64,000 nucleotides of DNA from Dipteris shenzhenensis (GCA_047967505.1 CM106538.1), one strand, 5' to 3'; positions 35,401 through 44,696 are shown, counted from the first letter of the stretch. Program-made: numbers and translations. Notes: generated by a model from the sequence alone, not told the origin.

Positions 35401-38400
35401 GAATGACAAAAATATCTCAAAGCAATGAACGGAATCTTCATTCAATGGACGGAATCTTCATTCAATGGACGGAATTCTCTTAATCGAAAAACTAAAACTA
35501 ACCTAGGAGAAAAAACATGAGCTCCTAAGACATGCCTACAACTAATCTAGGAATGGGAGCAATCCTAGTGAACTACTAATGAGCTAAACTAGGAGAGCTA
35601 AACCTATGCTCTAATACCATGACAAAACATGTGTGCCTCAAGATCTATGGAGCACTCTAAGGTGGATGGAACCTATGTGGAAACATGATGAAGAGAGTGC
35701 TCATGACATGTACCTCAAGTCAATTAGGTTCCAAGATAGATTAGCTTGGACTCATAAAGAGAATCTTGAGATAGTGCAAAGTGCTTGATTGATATTACTT
35801 CAAATGAACCTCCCTTTTATAGGTGAGGGTACTTACATCCATATGCTTGCTCACATGTGGGATATCTCCTCCATGCCATGTGGCAGCTTGCCCTTTACTC
35901 ATACCTTTGCCTTTAATCTATGGCACCACAACTCTCAACACCCCCTTCACACCCTAGTTCGAGTTTCAATAGAAGGGGATGTCACAGGCATCCACAAGCC
36001 CGTGGCCATGCTAGCTACTGCCAACGCAAGCAGCTAGGTCCATTGCCATGTAGGCATCCGTACAGCCACGCAAGCAACCTTACACAGTCAGCAATCAGAG
36101 CACAGTCAACAGACAGTCAACACCACATCATCGTAGGTTAAAAAACACAAAGTTGACTTTTTGGTCGAAAGTAAACGTGTTGACTTTTTTCATCGACTTG
36201 GTCAACGATCGGCGTTGACCAGCCGACCAAGGTCACCGTTCGGCGTTGACCAAGTCGGCCAAGCTGACCTAACAACCTATAAAAGGGCAGCCTTTGGCCC
36301 TCATTCTTTATCCACTCCTCAGGCCTTCAAGCCTTCAGAGCAGCAGAGCCTAGGCCATCCCGCAGCAGACTAGCAATGTAGCCTCAACCTCTTCAGGGAT
36401 CTAGTGAGGATTCAGGTAGTCTAGTCTTCCAGTTTTGCTGTGAGGGTTTCAGCCCCTTCATATACTTGTATTTAGTCGTTTGGGCATTCATTATTCAGTT
36501 GTATCTATTTCCTCTTCGGTGGTCCACCACATTCTCTCCCTCTGATTCTCTCACTCACATCCACAGCATCACTTTGTGTATTGAGTGCATTATCTTGCAG
36601 TTGCAGTTAGTCTTGAGTAGGAAAGAGGATAGTCTATCTCCCGCCATTGATATAAATGGTAAGCCTTGAGGGCAAATGAGTCCTTATTGCAAGAAGGTTT
36701 ATACTTGCCTTTGAATGTCCTCGTGTTGCATGAGAGTAGTTCAATAGGATGCTTTATGTGATGGAAAGCTACATGGGATGGGGTTACTGTTGGCTTTTCT
36801 TCCTAAACTGGATGATCCTTAAGGGGATCATTCGTGAAGCAAATATGGCGATCTCAAAGGAGACATAATCATATTTGGGCCATTTATGGAAAATTAAGCT
36901 CAAGATCGTTTAACCAAGGAAGATATTTATTTGCTTGTATCTAGCTGACCATTGGAATTAGGCTTACCTAAACTCTAGCTGGGACAAGTTAGCTTTTGCC
37001 TATGTGGATGAATTGGATCTTGTTGGACCTGAACTCAAGGACAGCTTGCTTTTCTGTACTCGAGAGCATGCTAATGATGGCATCCACACCATCAAGCGGA
37101 GTTACAAGGAATTCAAAATAATCTGGATTCGCTTTAGTGTGTGCTCCAATTTTACCATCAATTGCTAAGCATAGACTATCTTTGTTGATGGATGTCCCTT
37201 GGCTTGGAACAATCACCCTTGATGGGCAGACTTGAAATTATGAGTGCTCCCATCATCAAGTAAGAAAAGGCAAGGCTGATTCTACCACATTTTAACAAAT
37301 GATGCTTACCGCATTCAAGAGTATACCTTGGTTCTCCTAAAGTTTGGCTTTAAAAAAAGGGGATTGGCTTCCAACTGAAACCGCTTGTTCTTTTTGTCAG
37401 ACGAGGTTTTTAGTTATAAGGCCTGAACCAGCACTTCTTGAGTTTCCTTTCTCTATGAAATTTCTGCATTCTTGGTATTTCTCCCCATTGTGTGCAATTT
37501 TTTACACAACCTTTTTTGTCACAGATATGGCAGTTTGATTAGAATCCTACCTGATTTTCCCCCATCTTATCTTTGTCATTTATAAAGAACTCAGTAAGGA
37601 TGGCTCTTTGTTATGAAGCCTGCACGGGGACACCCCTCATGTTGGCCAAGGGTTTGCAAAGTGGGGGGTTTCTATCTTTGTGACTTTGACCTAATGGATG
37701 CTTAAGGTTTTCTACTTGGACTACAAGCCCCCCATATGGGACAGCTCTCCTGCTGCCCAAGTGGTTTTTAGCTATGGGAGTGTGGAGCTATGTGCTGCAT
37801 TCCCCCCTGCCACACACACACACACACACACAAAGTGAGCATTGGAAGTGAAGGATAGAATCACTCTAACCTCACAACCTTTGCAGAATAGGAACAGCTC
37901 CGTCTCACTCACCCAATGATGCAGACCACACACTAGAATCTCACTCATAAGATAGAGTATAGACAGCATATATAAGAGAGAATTTGAGAGAGAAGCTCAA
38001 ATGTATTCCTCCACCAAAATAGTGGGGAAGGCACAAGCTCTAGATGAGCACAAATGACCAGCAAAGGGCTGGATACCTAAAGCCTGAGAGAAACTCAAAT
38101 GTATTCCTCCACCAAATAGTGGGCAAGGCACAAGCTCAAGATGAGCACCAATGACCAGCAAAGGGCTGGATACCTAAAGCCTGAGGTCACTCTTACTCTT
38201 CCTGTTCCACGCTGCCTACTGTAGGCTTCAGTAGTTGCTGTAGCTGAGGGAGAATGGAGGGAGGGAAGGGGGCTTTATAAAGGGGCAGCCAGCCCCTGTT
38301 GAGCAGGCCAACCAGCTGGTTGGTCCTGCTATATCTGAGCCGACTGGAAGAAGGCTGGCCGACCAGCCCCAGGGGTTGACCTTAAGTAGGGCCTCCCCTG

Positions 38401-40197
38401 GCTGCCACTTGCTGCATGTCCTGCAGCCCGTAGCTCCCCCCCCCCCCCCCCAAATGGTAGTCCCGGGGGCTCACAGGTGCGTGGCATTGACCTCCAACAC
38501 ACACACACACATGCACATCCACATGCATTGTAGGCAATCCCTACCACATGAACACCTTCATCCTTTATTACTCTTTCTTCTCACTAATCTTCGTGAAGGA
38601 GGAGGGATGTATTTGAATATTAACCTAACATCAGGATAAAAAAGATCCTAAAACGGTTTTTAACTACATGCATTTACAAGTTTTGGTATATTTATTGTCC
38701 GTCAGCAGCAAAACTAGCATTATAAGTTTGTCTGGGGCAACCACGTTGACTTTGGTGTTGCTAAATGGTTCATCTCTCTTTCCTATATGTGTGCAAGGGA
38801 GAGTAGAAGTTTTGTGCCCCCTTTCTCTATTCAAATAACCAGTCATTTGATGTGTGAAATGTAAAGGGAGAGGTCATTTAGTCTAGACTCTAGATGTTGA
38901 GGTTCATTAAAATTTCCAGTCTCATCTTTCACATATCTTTCAGTTGTAATTTTGTAGAGGTCAAATAAATCCATGCTTAAATCTGTTCCCATTTGTGGTC
39001 CTTTCCATGCTTTTTTTACATGCATGATAGCTTTCTTTTGCCATCGGGAAATTTCAAATTGGGTGACACTTGTACACATGTAGATCGTATTGTTTCTTTA
39101 CCAATGCAAATGCTCCCTTGTTAATTTCCAGCACTTAAAGAGAAGGGTAACTCCACCCTTTGTGATTTGAATACAAACGACAGAAGACTAATAAAAATTT
39201 TCAACTTGAACTGGATGTGGATCAGGGATCTTTCTCACAACTTTCTTGCTGGTAGTATTCCCTCAGTCATTGGAAACTTGAGCAATTTGGTTTATCTGTA
39301 AGTATATTCCAGCATCAAATGACAATCCTTTGCAAGGTCACTTAGGATCATCAAATGACAATATTTTGCAAGGTCACTTAAGATTGTGTTCATTCCAATA
39401 TATATAAAAAGATATTGAAGATACTGTTTTTGCTAGACAGTCTTTGGATCTTCATGAACTTATTATTTATGTAAACATACTAACATAATTCATATTTTTG
39501 TACCAAGTACGACTCTAGATTTCACTCCCATGACTGATTGACAATTACATCAAACAGCTGATTTACTTTATAGATGTTCAAAATGCATTCACGTCATGCC
39601 TCTTTGAATCTATGTATATGACCAATCATCCTGATGTTGAAGTAGTTTATTTACATTTTGAATCCATTTAAGACCTTCCATCTTCATTTTGTAATCAGCA
39701 AATGCAATGCATGCAGGAATTTATCGTACAATCAACTAGATGGAGCAGTTCCAACAAATGGAGCGTTTTCAAAGTTTGGAGCAGAATCGTAAGCTTGCTA
39801 TGCCTTTTGTTATGTTATCTTTCGGGAAGCCTTCTTCTGTTAAATTTTCCATGATTATTTTGATTTGATTTTGATTACTTAATCTTCATATCCATACAGA
39901 TTTACCAACTTTGTGTTTTGTTTCTTTTCCACAACTAAAATAACATACATAAAGGAGGGTTTGCTAAAAAGGGGAATCTTCACACTGAGCAAAATCCCCG
40001 CCACAAGGAAGTATTCTTATGCTTATGAAAGTGCAAAGAAGGCCATATTTCCTACAGCTGAGGTGTAATGAAGGGGGAAAAAGAGGCTAAATTAGCGTAC
40101 TCTAGTGGGAATTAGAGGGATGGAGGGACTATATAAGTGCAGGGGCTTTTTGATGTGACATCTAATCTTATCCTTTCTCCTTCCTCCTCCTACACAC

Positions 40198-40255
<58 letters not shown>

Positions 40256-43200
40256 ATACATTTTTTTGTGTGTGGAATCTTTAAGTCATATATTACAAAG
40301 AAGCTATCCCAGAAAGGGAGAGCTATAATACATCAAGAGAAAATCTCACTGTAGGACAAATATACATCATGATCAAAGACACGAGATTGCAGGCAATCAA
40401 AAAGCGATTGCTACAAAGAGTGTCTGAAGAAAGAGAAAATGGAAAAAACAGGATCACCAAAGACCCTATGGTTGCGATCCTTCCAGAGAGTCCAGAGTGC
40501 CCAGTACCGAATCCAAACAAAAAAGAAATCAAACTCCTGTCTAGGTGGATGTACTCCAAAAAGCCAGAAGAACTTGCCAAAAGCAAGCTGAGAAAACCGA
40601 GCTCTCAATATCTGCCCAGGGAAGTCCAAGAAAGAAGTCACGTGACCAAACTTCTTACATTTAAAACATGCACCTACTAACAAGCCCCACTTGAGCTTGT
40701 AAAAAGCACTGCCCCTATCCACCTGATTCACCGTAAGAGTGAGAGTCAGGAGTGGGATGATCAGTATCCCACAAAATGCAAAATCGGTTGGAGTCCCCAT
40801 TTGGCCGCGGAGGGCACACCACCTTACCCAATGATGCTGCACTTTTGGGTAAGAGAGAAGCCAAGCACTGAGGGAAGTCAGCCACTTCCACCCATACTGG
40901 ACAACAATGGCGAATTAAAGCTTGATAATCCTTGGTGGGCGACCAGGGCAAAACATGCACCATCTGCTGCCCATAAAACAAAGGGGAGTGTTCAAGGAGC
41001 ATCTGTTTGTGTAGTTCATCTGTCATAATAACCTCAAAAAACCCCCGAGCAGCATGATGCACCTTTCGAACAAAACAACGACCCAAAGTCCTGGTGAGCC
41101 AATTTCCCACATCTGCTGCAACAGGCATGCGTCCTGGGAAAAATAAATAAATAGCATGCTTGGCGTAATCACGCACGGGATCAACGATGTCATCCACCTC
41201 CACCATGAGCCCAACAGTGGGAGTAGAGTCCTTCCAATCCCGGCGCGTGTCTTCAAAGCCCTCAGGCATAACATCAAAACCCAGTTGAGTCTAAAGAGAG
41301 GCGTGCATCGAGTCATCTTGACCCAAGTCCTGTTTCTACTTGTGCATGTATGCCTTGACTGTTTCCATGGGGAAAAGGAAGGAGTAAAAAGGGAGAAGCT
41401 GAAAGGGAAAAGGGAGCAATCGAGGCAGACAGCGGACAGGCAGGAGCGAATGGAACAGAGGTAATAAATAAAGAAACTGAATGGAAAGGCAGAGAAAAAG
41501 TACGGATGTTCGGCGGGAAGGAGTACTGAGGTACGGAAAACCTTGTACAGACAGAATGCCCTGTACGGAGGTACCTGTACGGACAGAAAACACTGTACTG
41601 CAGGCAGGTGTATAGATGTACGGAGAAATCGGTACAGATGTACGGAAAAGGACATAAAAAGCTGCAATGTGGGCTAGAGTACGGATGTACGAAAAACCTT
41701 GTACGGATATACAGAAGAGCCTGTACGAAAAATTCTGTACGGACGGTAGACCCTGTACGGAACAGAGGTACAGAACAAGCAAAAAAAAGAACAGGAAGAT
41801 GGTGAAGGATCTGTACAGAAAAGGTAGGAGAAAGGGGAAGCTAAAAGAAAAGGGAAAAGAGGCTCCAAAAGGTCGGCTAGCAGCAGCGAGCAAGCTGGAG
41901 AGGCTGTATGGACCTCAGGGCAGCAGCAGAAGGCAGGTCGGGGTCACCAATGAAGGCCAAGGGCTGGAGACGCCATAGCTGGGGCTCTCACACACACACC
42001 ACCCACCTCTCTCTCTCTCTCTCTCTCTCACTCACTCACACACACACACACTTTTTTTTTTTTGGTAAATCTACACACACACACACACACACACATCTCC
42101 TTCCTTCTCCCCCTTTCTTTCTCTACCTTGCCTCATCCAATCGCCTTTCTCTAATCTGCCCCCTACCCCCTTTTTTACATTGGTATCAGTGCATCGCTCT
42201 TGGTACTTGCACTGCATTTTTCCCTCGCCACATTTAAAACTGCAGTTGAGCTCCACCCAAGTTGCCTCGCTGACCATTGCACATTGCTCTACGTCAACCT
42301 GCTGCAAGTTCGTGAAAACATATGTGCAACCGACCAAACGCGGTTGCTACACAATGAGCTGCTTCTACACACTGGTGCCTGATTACCAAACAAACTGGTT
42401 CTGAACTAGCTGAACCACTGCTTCCCCATGAGCTAGATTTGCCTAGTTAACTGGTACGTGTGTGGAGGTTTGAGGTCCTAGTCAAGGAAGAAGCCCTTGC
42501 TACTGACTCTGCACCGAACATGGAAACAGCAACCTCGTTGATTGCTTGCCGACCAGCCCGTTGAGTTTTGCCTGTCGATCGCCTGTCATTGCTGGTCGTC
42601 GCCTTCCTATGAAAAGATTTAGTTATTAGGTTAGTTAATCATAGTTGATTAGGTTAGTAGGTCTAGTTATGTTAGTTAAATTCGGCTAGGTTTAGTTAGG
42701 CTAGTTGGGTTACTTTACTAGGATTAGACTTGGGTTGGGTTAAACTAACTAGGGTGACTCAAGTGCCCTAACAATCTTAGCAATCTTAGGGTAGTGTCCT
42801 AGGTGACAAGACCCCACCCCACCCAAAAAAAAGGAAAGACACAACCCTTTTTTAGGGCCTTCCGTAGCACCTTTTCCATTTTGTAGCCTCCTCATTGAGC
42901 TCTCTCTCAAACCTCTCCATCGACATTTCCTGTGTTTTGCACACAACATTTTTACAGGCCTTTTTCAGGGCCATTCACAGCCTTGTTTGGACTCATTTGG
43001 GCTCCATTTTGCAACCTCTTCATTGACCTTTCGTTTGAGCCTCTCCATCGACATTTCATGTGTTTTGCACACAGTATCATGTGCTTCTATTTGTCTCAGG
43101 ATGTGATTGGATGAAATCCATGGGGGTGTTTAGTATTGACATGAATGCCATGATTCTCTGCTTTGCACGTAAGCACAAAGGTGTATTGCAAGGCTTGACA

Positions 43201-43926
43201 GCCCCAAAAGCGCATATCATTTAAGTAAGATAGTTGGCTGCCATTTATGCATTGAATGTGTCATTGACTCATATAGGTTGCATTCCCCAGGTGGAGGAGG
43301 ATATGGAAATACAGTAGCTGCTCTCAGATTTTGCTGATATATTTGCTGATATGCCACTCATAGCACTTCTCCCTTTCCTCCTCAGTGCTGCTTGTGAAAT
43401 GGTTCATACCGCATGTACATTGATTACAGGGATCTCAACAAGGCTACTATAAAAAAAGATTTAAATTCAAACAAAAGCTCATTGAGCATGTCAAACAAGT
43501 GCGGAAAATTTAAGGTTGTGTTGGCTTTACGCAAAAACCAGAAAATGTGCTTTTATGGTAGAAGAAGTTGAATACTTGGAAGAGCATCTGCTAGGGAGTC
43601 GTGTGAGTATTTGATATTTGTAAGCTTTCTTGATTGAATACATTTTGACTTGTGTGGTCTACGAATTGGAATTCTCTTTCTCTTTACTTTCTCTGCTACT
43701 ATCCGATTATTGCATGCAAGTATATTCTCCATTTTCCAATAATTTTGAGGCAAAAATCTATGGGAAGGGATTGTTGTAATGAAGGGGGGGAAAGGTGCTA
43801 CATTAGAGTACTCTAGTGAAATTAGAGGGAAATGTGGAAGGACTATATAAGTGCACATCCACCAATCATGTAGGGACTTTGTGATGTAAATTCAATCTAT
43901 TCTATCTCCTTTTTCCTCCTATGTGC

Positions 43927-43968
<42 letters not shown>

Positions 43969-44696
43969 CTACCTCTGTCTCTCCGACCCCATCTCCTTCC
44001 TTCTCCCCCCCTCTGTCTCTCCCTTCTGCTTTCCACCCTATCGTCTTTTTCTACATAAGGCTTCATCCCTACCTACTCTATGATTGCATTACACACATAA
44101 CGATCTGTGTGCTAAGTTGTTTAAAAGATTGCTCTTATCTTCCACTAATTTGGCACTTTATTGTAAGAGTGGGACCATAGCAAGGGACACAACTATCTGC
44201 TATGTGATGAATTGGGACCCTAAAAATTGTTGAATTTTCATGAATTTGAAAGGGTGTTTGTTTTGTTTGGGAGGTTATGAATGTGGATAGAGTATATCTA
44301 AGTTCCATGAGTAAATTAAGATATCATTGGATCAAGGCAAGGAACATGCTTTTGCATAGCTTTAGATGAGATACATAGAAAAATAATGGGTTCTAGCTAT
44401 GTTTCTTATTTTTATTACCTCATTTTACATCTCACTAGATTCTTATTACTAGTCTTGGCTACGATGTGGATTGATCTTATGCTTAGCTTTTGTATATTAC
44501 ATAGTAGTATTTAATATGTTAGCTCCTTAGATAAGGAAGTGTCAATTGACTTTCGTGGCATTGTTTTGACTACTTCTCTTGATGTATAGGTTCTTGGGAA
44601 ATCTTCAATTGTGTGGGAGTCATGGCTTTCTTCCTTGTCAACCTCCTCCTATGGATACAAGGGCATTACCCCTGAATTTTCCAGCTAGAGTGCAAG
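26952..44696 (+). CDS. LRR receptor-like protein, ectodomain exons 1-9 (3' end missing)
   Basis: Nine exons: 26952-27033, 27215-27350, 29293-29364, 29487-29558, 29663-29734, 29899-29970, 39226-39297, 39717-39788, 44590-44696. They give 252 codons with matching phases and GT/AG at every junction. The product has a signal peptide, an LRR N-terminal cap with CNWTGIWCDA, six 24-residue LRRs and a C-terminal cap SFLGNLQLCG. One LRR per 72-bp phase-2 exon and the short LRR block resemble FEI/LRR-XIII-type receptor kinases, but without the kinase the subfamily is uncertain. It would act at the plasma membrane. No stop or frameshift was found, despite 9.3-kb and 4.8-kb introns full of transposons. 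Transmembrane and kinase exons are not seen before 64000: a giant intron 9 or a truncated gene. Confidence 0.85.
27215..27350 (+). CDS. LRR gene exon 2: LRR N-terminal cap
   Basis: Acceptor TTTTAATCAG|GA, donor TCGAT|GTAAGT. Encodes GASLLAFKAAVIDSRAVL, then WNPSDTFPCNWTGIWCDA, the LRRNT_2 cap with its W..C.W.G..C paired cysteines, shared by plant LRR receptors. Phase 1 in, phase 2 out. Confidence 0.9.
28130..29185 (+). pseudogene. Decayed Ty3/gypsy fragment in LRR intron 2
   Basis: Remnants in pol order: gag tail with zinc-knuckle start CFKCGKEF (28277-28507); a reverse-transcriptase piece IDLTSGYHKIKV and SPLG-LTNAPAT-like sequence (28700-28800); MVEEVEYVEHIIG (28858-28900); and an RNase H piece ERRKLADKVLNYHVYDQQML with WHHNLNG (29070-29175). 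Many stops and deletions. No LTRs recognised. The same MVEEVEY signature is seen in the relic at 43540-43600, so both may belong to one family. Confidence 0.65.
29293..29970 (+). CDS. LRR gene exons 3-6: LRRs 1-4
   Basis: Exons 29293-29364, 29487-29558, 29663-29734 and 29899-29970, each exactly 72 bp and phase 2. Repeats read DLAGSNLSGVLAPDLGGL, YLQYNNFHGNVPQELANC, SLHHNNLSGSLPSQFGS and YLQNNGFTGSIPLNFGNL. Each has the plant-type LxGxxP consensus and each donor follows CT or TT with GTAAG. The small introns between them hold no transposon. Confidence 0.93.
30338..31020 (+). repeat. Gypsy-1 5' LTR
   Basis: 683 bp starting TGTCATGGGCATCC and ending CCGCCACA, immediately before the primer-binding site. 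Contains a W-box cluster and a TATA box. The partner copy is 35980-36646. Confidence 0.85.
30463..30640 (+). promoter_or_regulatory. LTR promoter: W-box cluster and TATA box
   Basis: Ten TTGAC/GTCAA cores lie between 30463 and 30607 (at 30463, 30474, 30495, 30511, 30528, 30546, 30558, 30572, 30589 and 30603), where well under one would be expected by chance. TATAAA sits at 30635-30640. WRKY transcription factors bind TTGAC, so defence- or stress-responsive transcription of this LTR is a reasonable inference. Confidence 0.55.
31022..31033 (+). promoter_or_regulatory. Gypsy-1 primer-binding site
   Basis: TGGTATCAGAGC, complementary to the 3' end of initiator tRNA-Met, one base after the 5' LTR. 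It primes minus-strand DNA synthesis. Confidence 0.85.
31111..33018 (+). pseudogene. Gypsy-1 gag and protease, broken
   Basis: An N-terminal proline/histidine-rich segment, a coiled-coil-like charged region, and a retrotransposon gag core with TWRLKWQKDHYDADEETPLY (31669-31887). A zinc knuckle CIHCHVLGHNKKDC (CX2CX4HX4C, about 32270-32310) follows a short in-line duplication of its first half. The protease region ends VADVILGARWWHQF (32656-33018). A ~125-bp tandem duplication spans about 32493-32600 and 32618-32722. Numerous TAG and TGA codons interrupt all parts. Confidence 0.7.
33363..33683 (-). repeat. Nested element 3' LTR (minus orientation)
   Basis: 321 bp, reading TGTTGAGAGTTGTGG...TTTTGTCA on the minus strand. 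It differs from 35620-35940 at about three positions by eye. A polypurine tract AAGGGGAGG (minus) precedes it. Confidence 0.88.
33684..35619 (-). other. Interior of the nested LTR element
   Basis: A minus frame of ~136 codons (33909-34319) encodes a charged protein ending ...RRMQIEEPAIQLRG with no known domain. From 34490 to 35280 the interior is GC- and CpG-richer and contains overlapping frames on both strands with no recognised protein. Near the 5' LTR are a (CT)n tract (about 35363-35398) and three copies of a ~21-bp CAATGGACGGAATCTTCATT unit (35420-35480). Confidence 0.5.
35620..35940 (-). repeat. Nested element 5' LTR (minus orientation)
   Basis: Partner of 33363-33683. On the minus strand it ends TTTTGTCA and is followed at once by the primer-binding site TGGTATTAGAGC (about 35608-35619), which sets the element's orientation. 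Confidence 0.88.
35980..36646 (+). repeat. Gypsy-1 3' LTR
   Basis: About 667 bp, TGTCACAGGCATCC...CCGCCA, clearly diverged from the 5' copy by substitutions and small indels. About seven of the ten W-box cores are kept, as is the TATAAA. Confidence 0.85.
36647..39225. other. Rest of LRR intron 6: repeats and decayed fragments
   Basis: A minus frame at 36989-37216 ending NKIQFIHIGK resembles a decayed gypsy protease tail. A ~95-bp tandem duplication (about 37998-38093 and 38094-38185, sharing TGTATTCCTCCACCAAA) is present. Also (CA)n at 37803-37832, a 16-base C run near 38437-38452, and (CA)n near 38497. The last ~550 bp look like unique intron ending in the acceptor GTGGATCAG. Confidence 0.5.
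39226..39297 (+). CDS. LRR gene exon 7: LRR 5
   Basis: 72 bp, acceptor GATCAG|G, donor TATCT|GTAAGT. Reads DLSHNFLAGSIPSVIGNL. Its phase and length match exons 3-6 although the preceding intron carries 6.3 kb of nested retrotransposons. Confidence 0.9.
39717..39788 (+). CDS. LRR gene exon 8: LRR 6
   Basis: 72 bp, acceptor GCATGCAG|G, donor GAATC|GTAAGC. Reads NLSYNQLDGAVPTNGAFSKF, the final repeat, in which the second half gives way to the cap region. Confidence 0.9.
40064..40260 (+). repeat. 5' LTR, first part
   Basis: Runs from TGTAATG through the TATA-like ACTATATAAGTGC (about 40127-40140) into (CT)n(CA)n at 40200-40256. Interrupted at ~40261 by a LINE. It continues at about 41989-42179. 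Confidence 0.7.
40323..40689 (-). pseudogene. LINE ORF2 C-terminal remnant fused behind ORF1
   Basis: FGKFFWLFGVH and WALWTLWKDRNHRVFGDP match the tryptophan-rich C-terminal end of plant LINE ORF2. It follows ORF1 directly, showing an internal deletion of most of ORF2. Confidence 0.55.
40690..41368 (-). pseudogene. LINE ORF1 (RNA-binding, zinc-knuckle) protein, broken
   Basis: From ATG at 41368, with two internal stops. Contains the DUF4283-like region MTDELHKQMLLEHSPLFYG and WVEVADFPQCL, then the knuckle CFKCKKFGHVTSF. The last cysteine of the expected CX2CX4HX4C is not present (leucine follows). Such plant LINE ORF1 proteins bind element RNA. Downstream it shifts frame into the ORF2 tail. 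Confidence 0.65.
41500..41816 (-). promoter_or_regulatory. Iterated GTAC/CCGTAC motif array in LINE leader
   Basis: About 19 GTAC words in 317 bp (for example at 41500, 41531, 41563, 41577, 41618, 41640, 41679, 41701, 41737 and 41755), ten of them as CCGTAC on the element strand and two as TCGTAC. Around one would be expected by chance. Spacing is irregular, so this is not a simple tandem repeat. GTAC is the core bound by plant SBP-box (SPL) factors and the copper-response element. A promoter role is inference. Confidence 0.5.
41989..42179 (+). repeat. 5' LTR, second part
   Basis: Continues the split LTR with (CT)n and (CA)n tracts, T-rich and CTCCTTCCTTCTCCCCC blocks, and the end TTTTTTACA. 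The block CTCCTTCCTTCTCCCCC also occurs in the 3' LTR near 43993. Confidence 0.65.
42181..42192 (+). promoter_or_regulatory. Primer-binding site of the intron-8 LTR element
   Basis: TGGTATCAGTGC, one mismatch from the initiator tRNA-Met site used by the other gypsy elements here. Confidence 0.7.
42193..43774 (+). pseudogene. Decayed internal region with gypsy RT remnants
   Basis: Mostly unrecognisable. Between 43390 and 43610 are YRMYIDYRDLNKATIKKD (RT motif 1 region) and CAFMVEEVEYLEEHLLG (RT thumb region), separated by deletions. Upstream, 42600-42760 is a run of short TTAGTTAGG-like repeats. A ~120-bp duplicated block at 42890-43075 shares CTCTCCATCGACATTTC and TGTGTTTTGCACACA. Confidence 0.55.
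43775..44055 (+). repeat. 3' LTR of the intron-8 element
   Basis: 281 bp, TGTAATGAAGGGGG...TTTTTCTACA, with the TATA-like ACTATATAAGTGC near 43842 and (CT)n at about 43929-43964. Shorter than the 5' copy because the microsatellites differ. Confidence 0.7.
44590..44696 (+). CDS. LRR gene exon 9: C-terminal LRR cap
   Basis: Acceptor GATGTATAG|G after a T-rich tract. The first base completes the serine codon split by exon 8, giving SFLGNLQLCGSHGFLPCQP, the standard cap after the last LRR of plant receptor kinases. It ends GTGCAAG|GTTGAG. This exon shows the gene continues past the 4-kb LTR element in intron 8. Confidence 0.85.

Larger units (their letters stand above)
33363..35940 (-). mobile_element. 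Young non-autonomous LTR retrotransposon nested in Gypsy-1
   Basis: A 2578-bp element with 321-bp LTRs about 99% identical, a 5-bp CCCCC target duplication on both sides, a minus-strand primer-binding site TGGTATTAGAGC next to the 35620 LTR, and a polypurine tract next to the other LTR. Its 1.9-kb interior has no reverse transcriptase or integrase, so it depends on another element, as small LARD/TRIM-like elements do. It sits antisense to the LRR gene. Confidence 0.85.
30338..36646 (+). mobile_element. Gypsy-1, Ty3/gypsy element lacking RT and integrase
   Basis: LTRs at 30338-31020 and 35980-36646, a primer-binding site TGGTATCAGAGC (31022-31033), gag and protease remnants, and a polypurine AGAAGGGGA just before the 3' LTR. 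With the nested 2.6-kb insertion removed the internal region is only ~2.4 kb, and I find no reverse transcriptase, RNase H or integrase, so it was deleted or always non-autonomous. A possible 4-bp TGAT duplication flanks it imperfectly. It lies inside LRR intron 6, in the gene's orientation. Confidence 0.8.
40261..41988 (-). mobile_element. LINE deletion derivative inserted in an LTR microsatellite
   Basis: A minus-strand LINE with a 5' leader (about 41988-41370), ORF1 and only the last part of ORF2, ending in a short A tail (T7 at 40261-40267 on the plus strand). Both edges lie in (CA)n sequence of the host LTR, so the target duplication cannot be told from the microsatellite. The middle of ORF2 (endonuclease and polymerase) is missing, so it could move only with help from an intact relative. 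Confidence 0.65.
40064..44055 (+). mobile_element. LTR retrotransposon relic in LRR intron 8
   Basis: The 5' LTR starts TGTAATGAAGGGGG (40064) and ends TTTTTTACA (42179), split by a LINE insertion. The primer-binding site TGGTATCAGTGC is at 42181-42192, and a reverse-transcriptase remnant lies inside. A polypurine ATGGGAAGGGATTG precedes the 3' LTR (43775-44055). The flanks TGAGG and TAAGG are a one-mismatch 5-bp target duplication. Both LTRs carry ACTATATAAGTGC, a TATA-box-like core, then long CT tracts. Confidence 0.72.

Noticed and set aside
39900-39960. Possible LRR exon 9 after an acceptor-like CATACAG, giving SFTN
   Set aside because: Homology stops after four residues. The exon at 44590 gives the full SFLGN..LCG cap in the correct phase.
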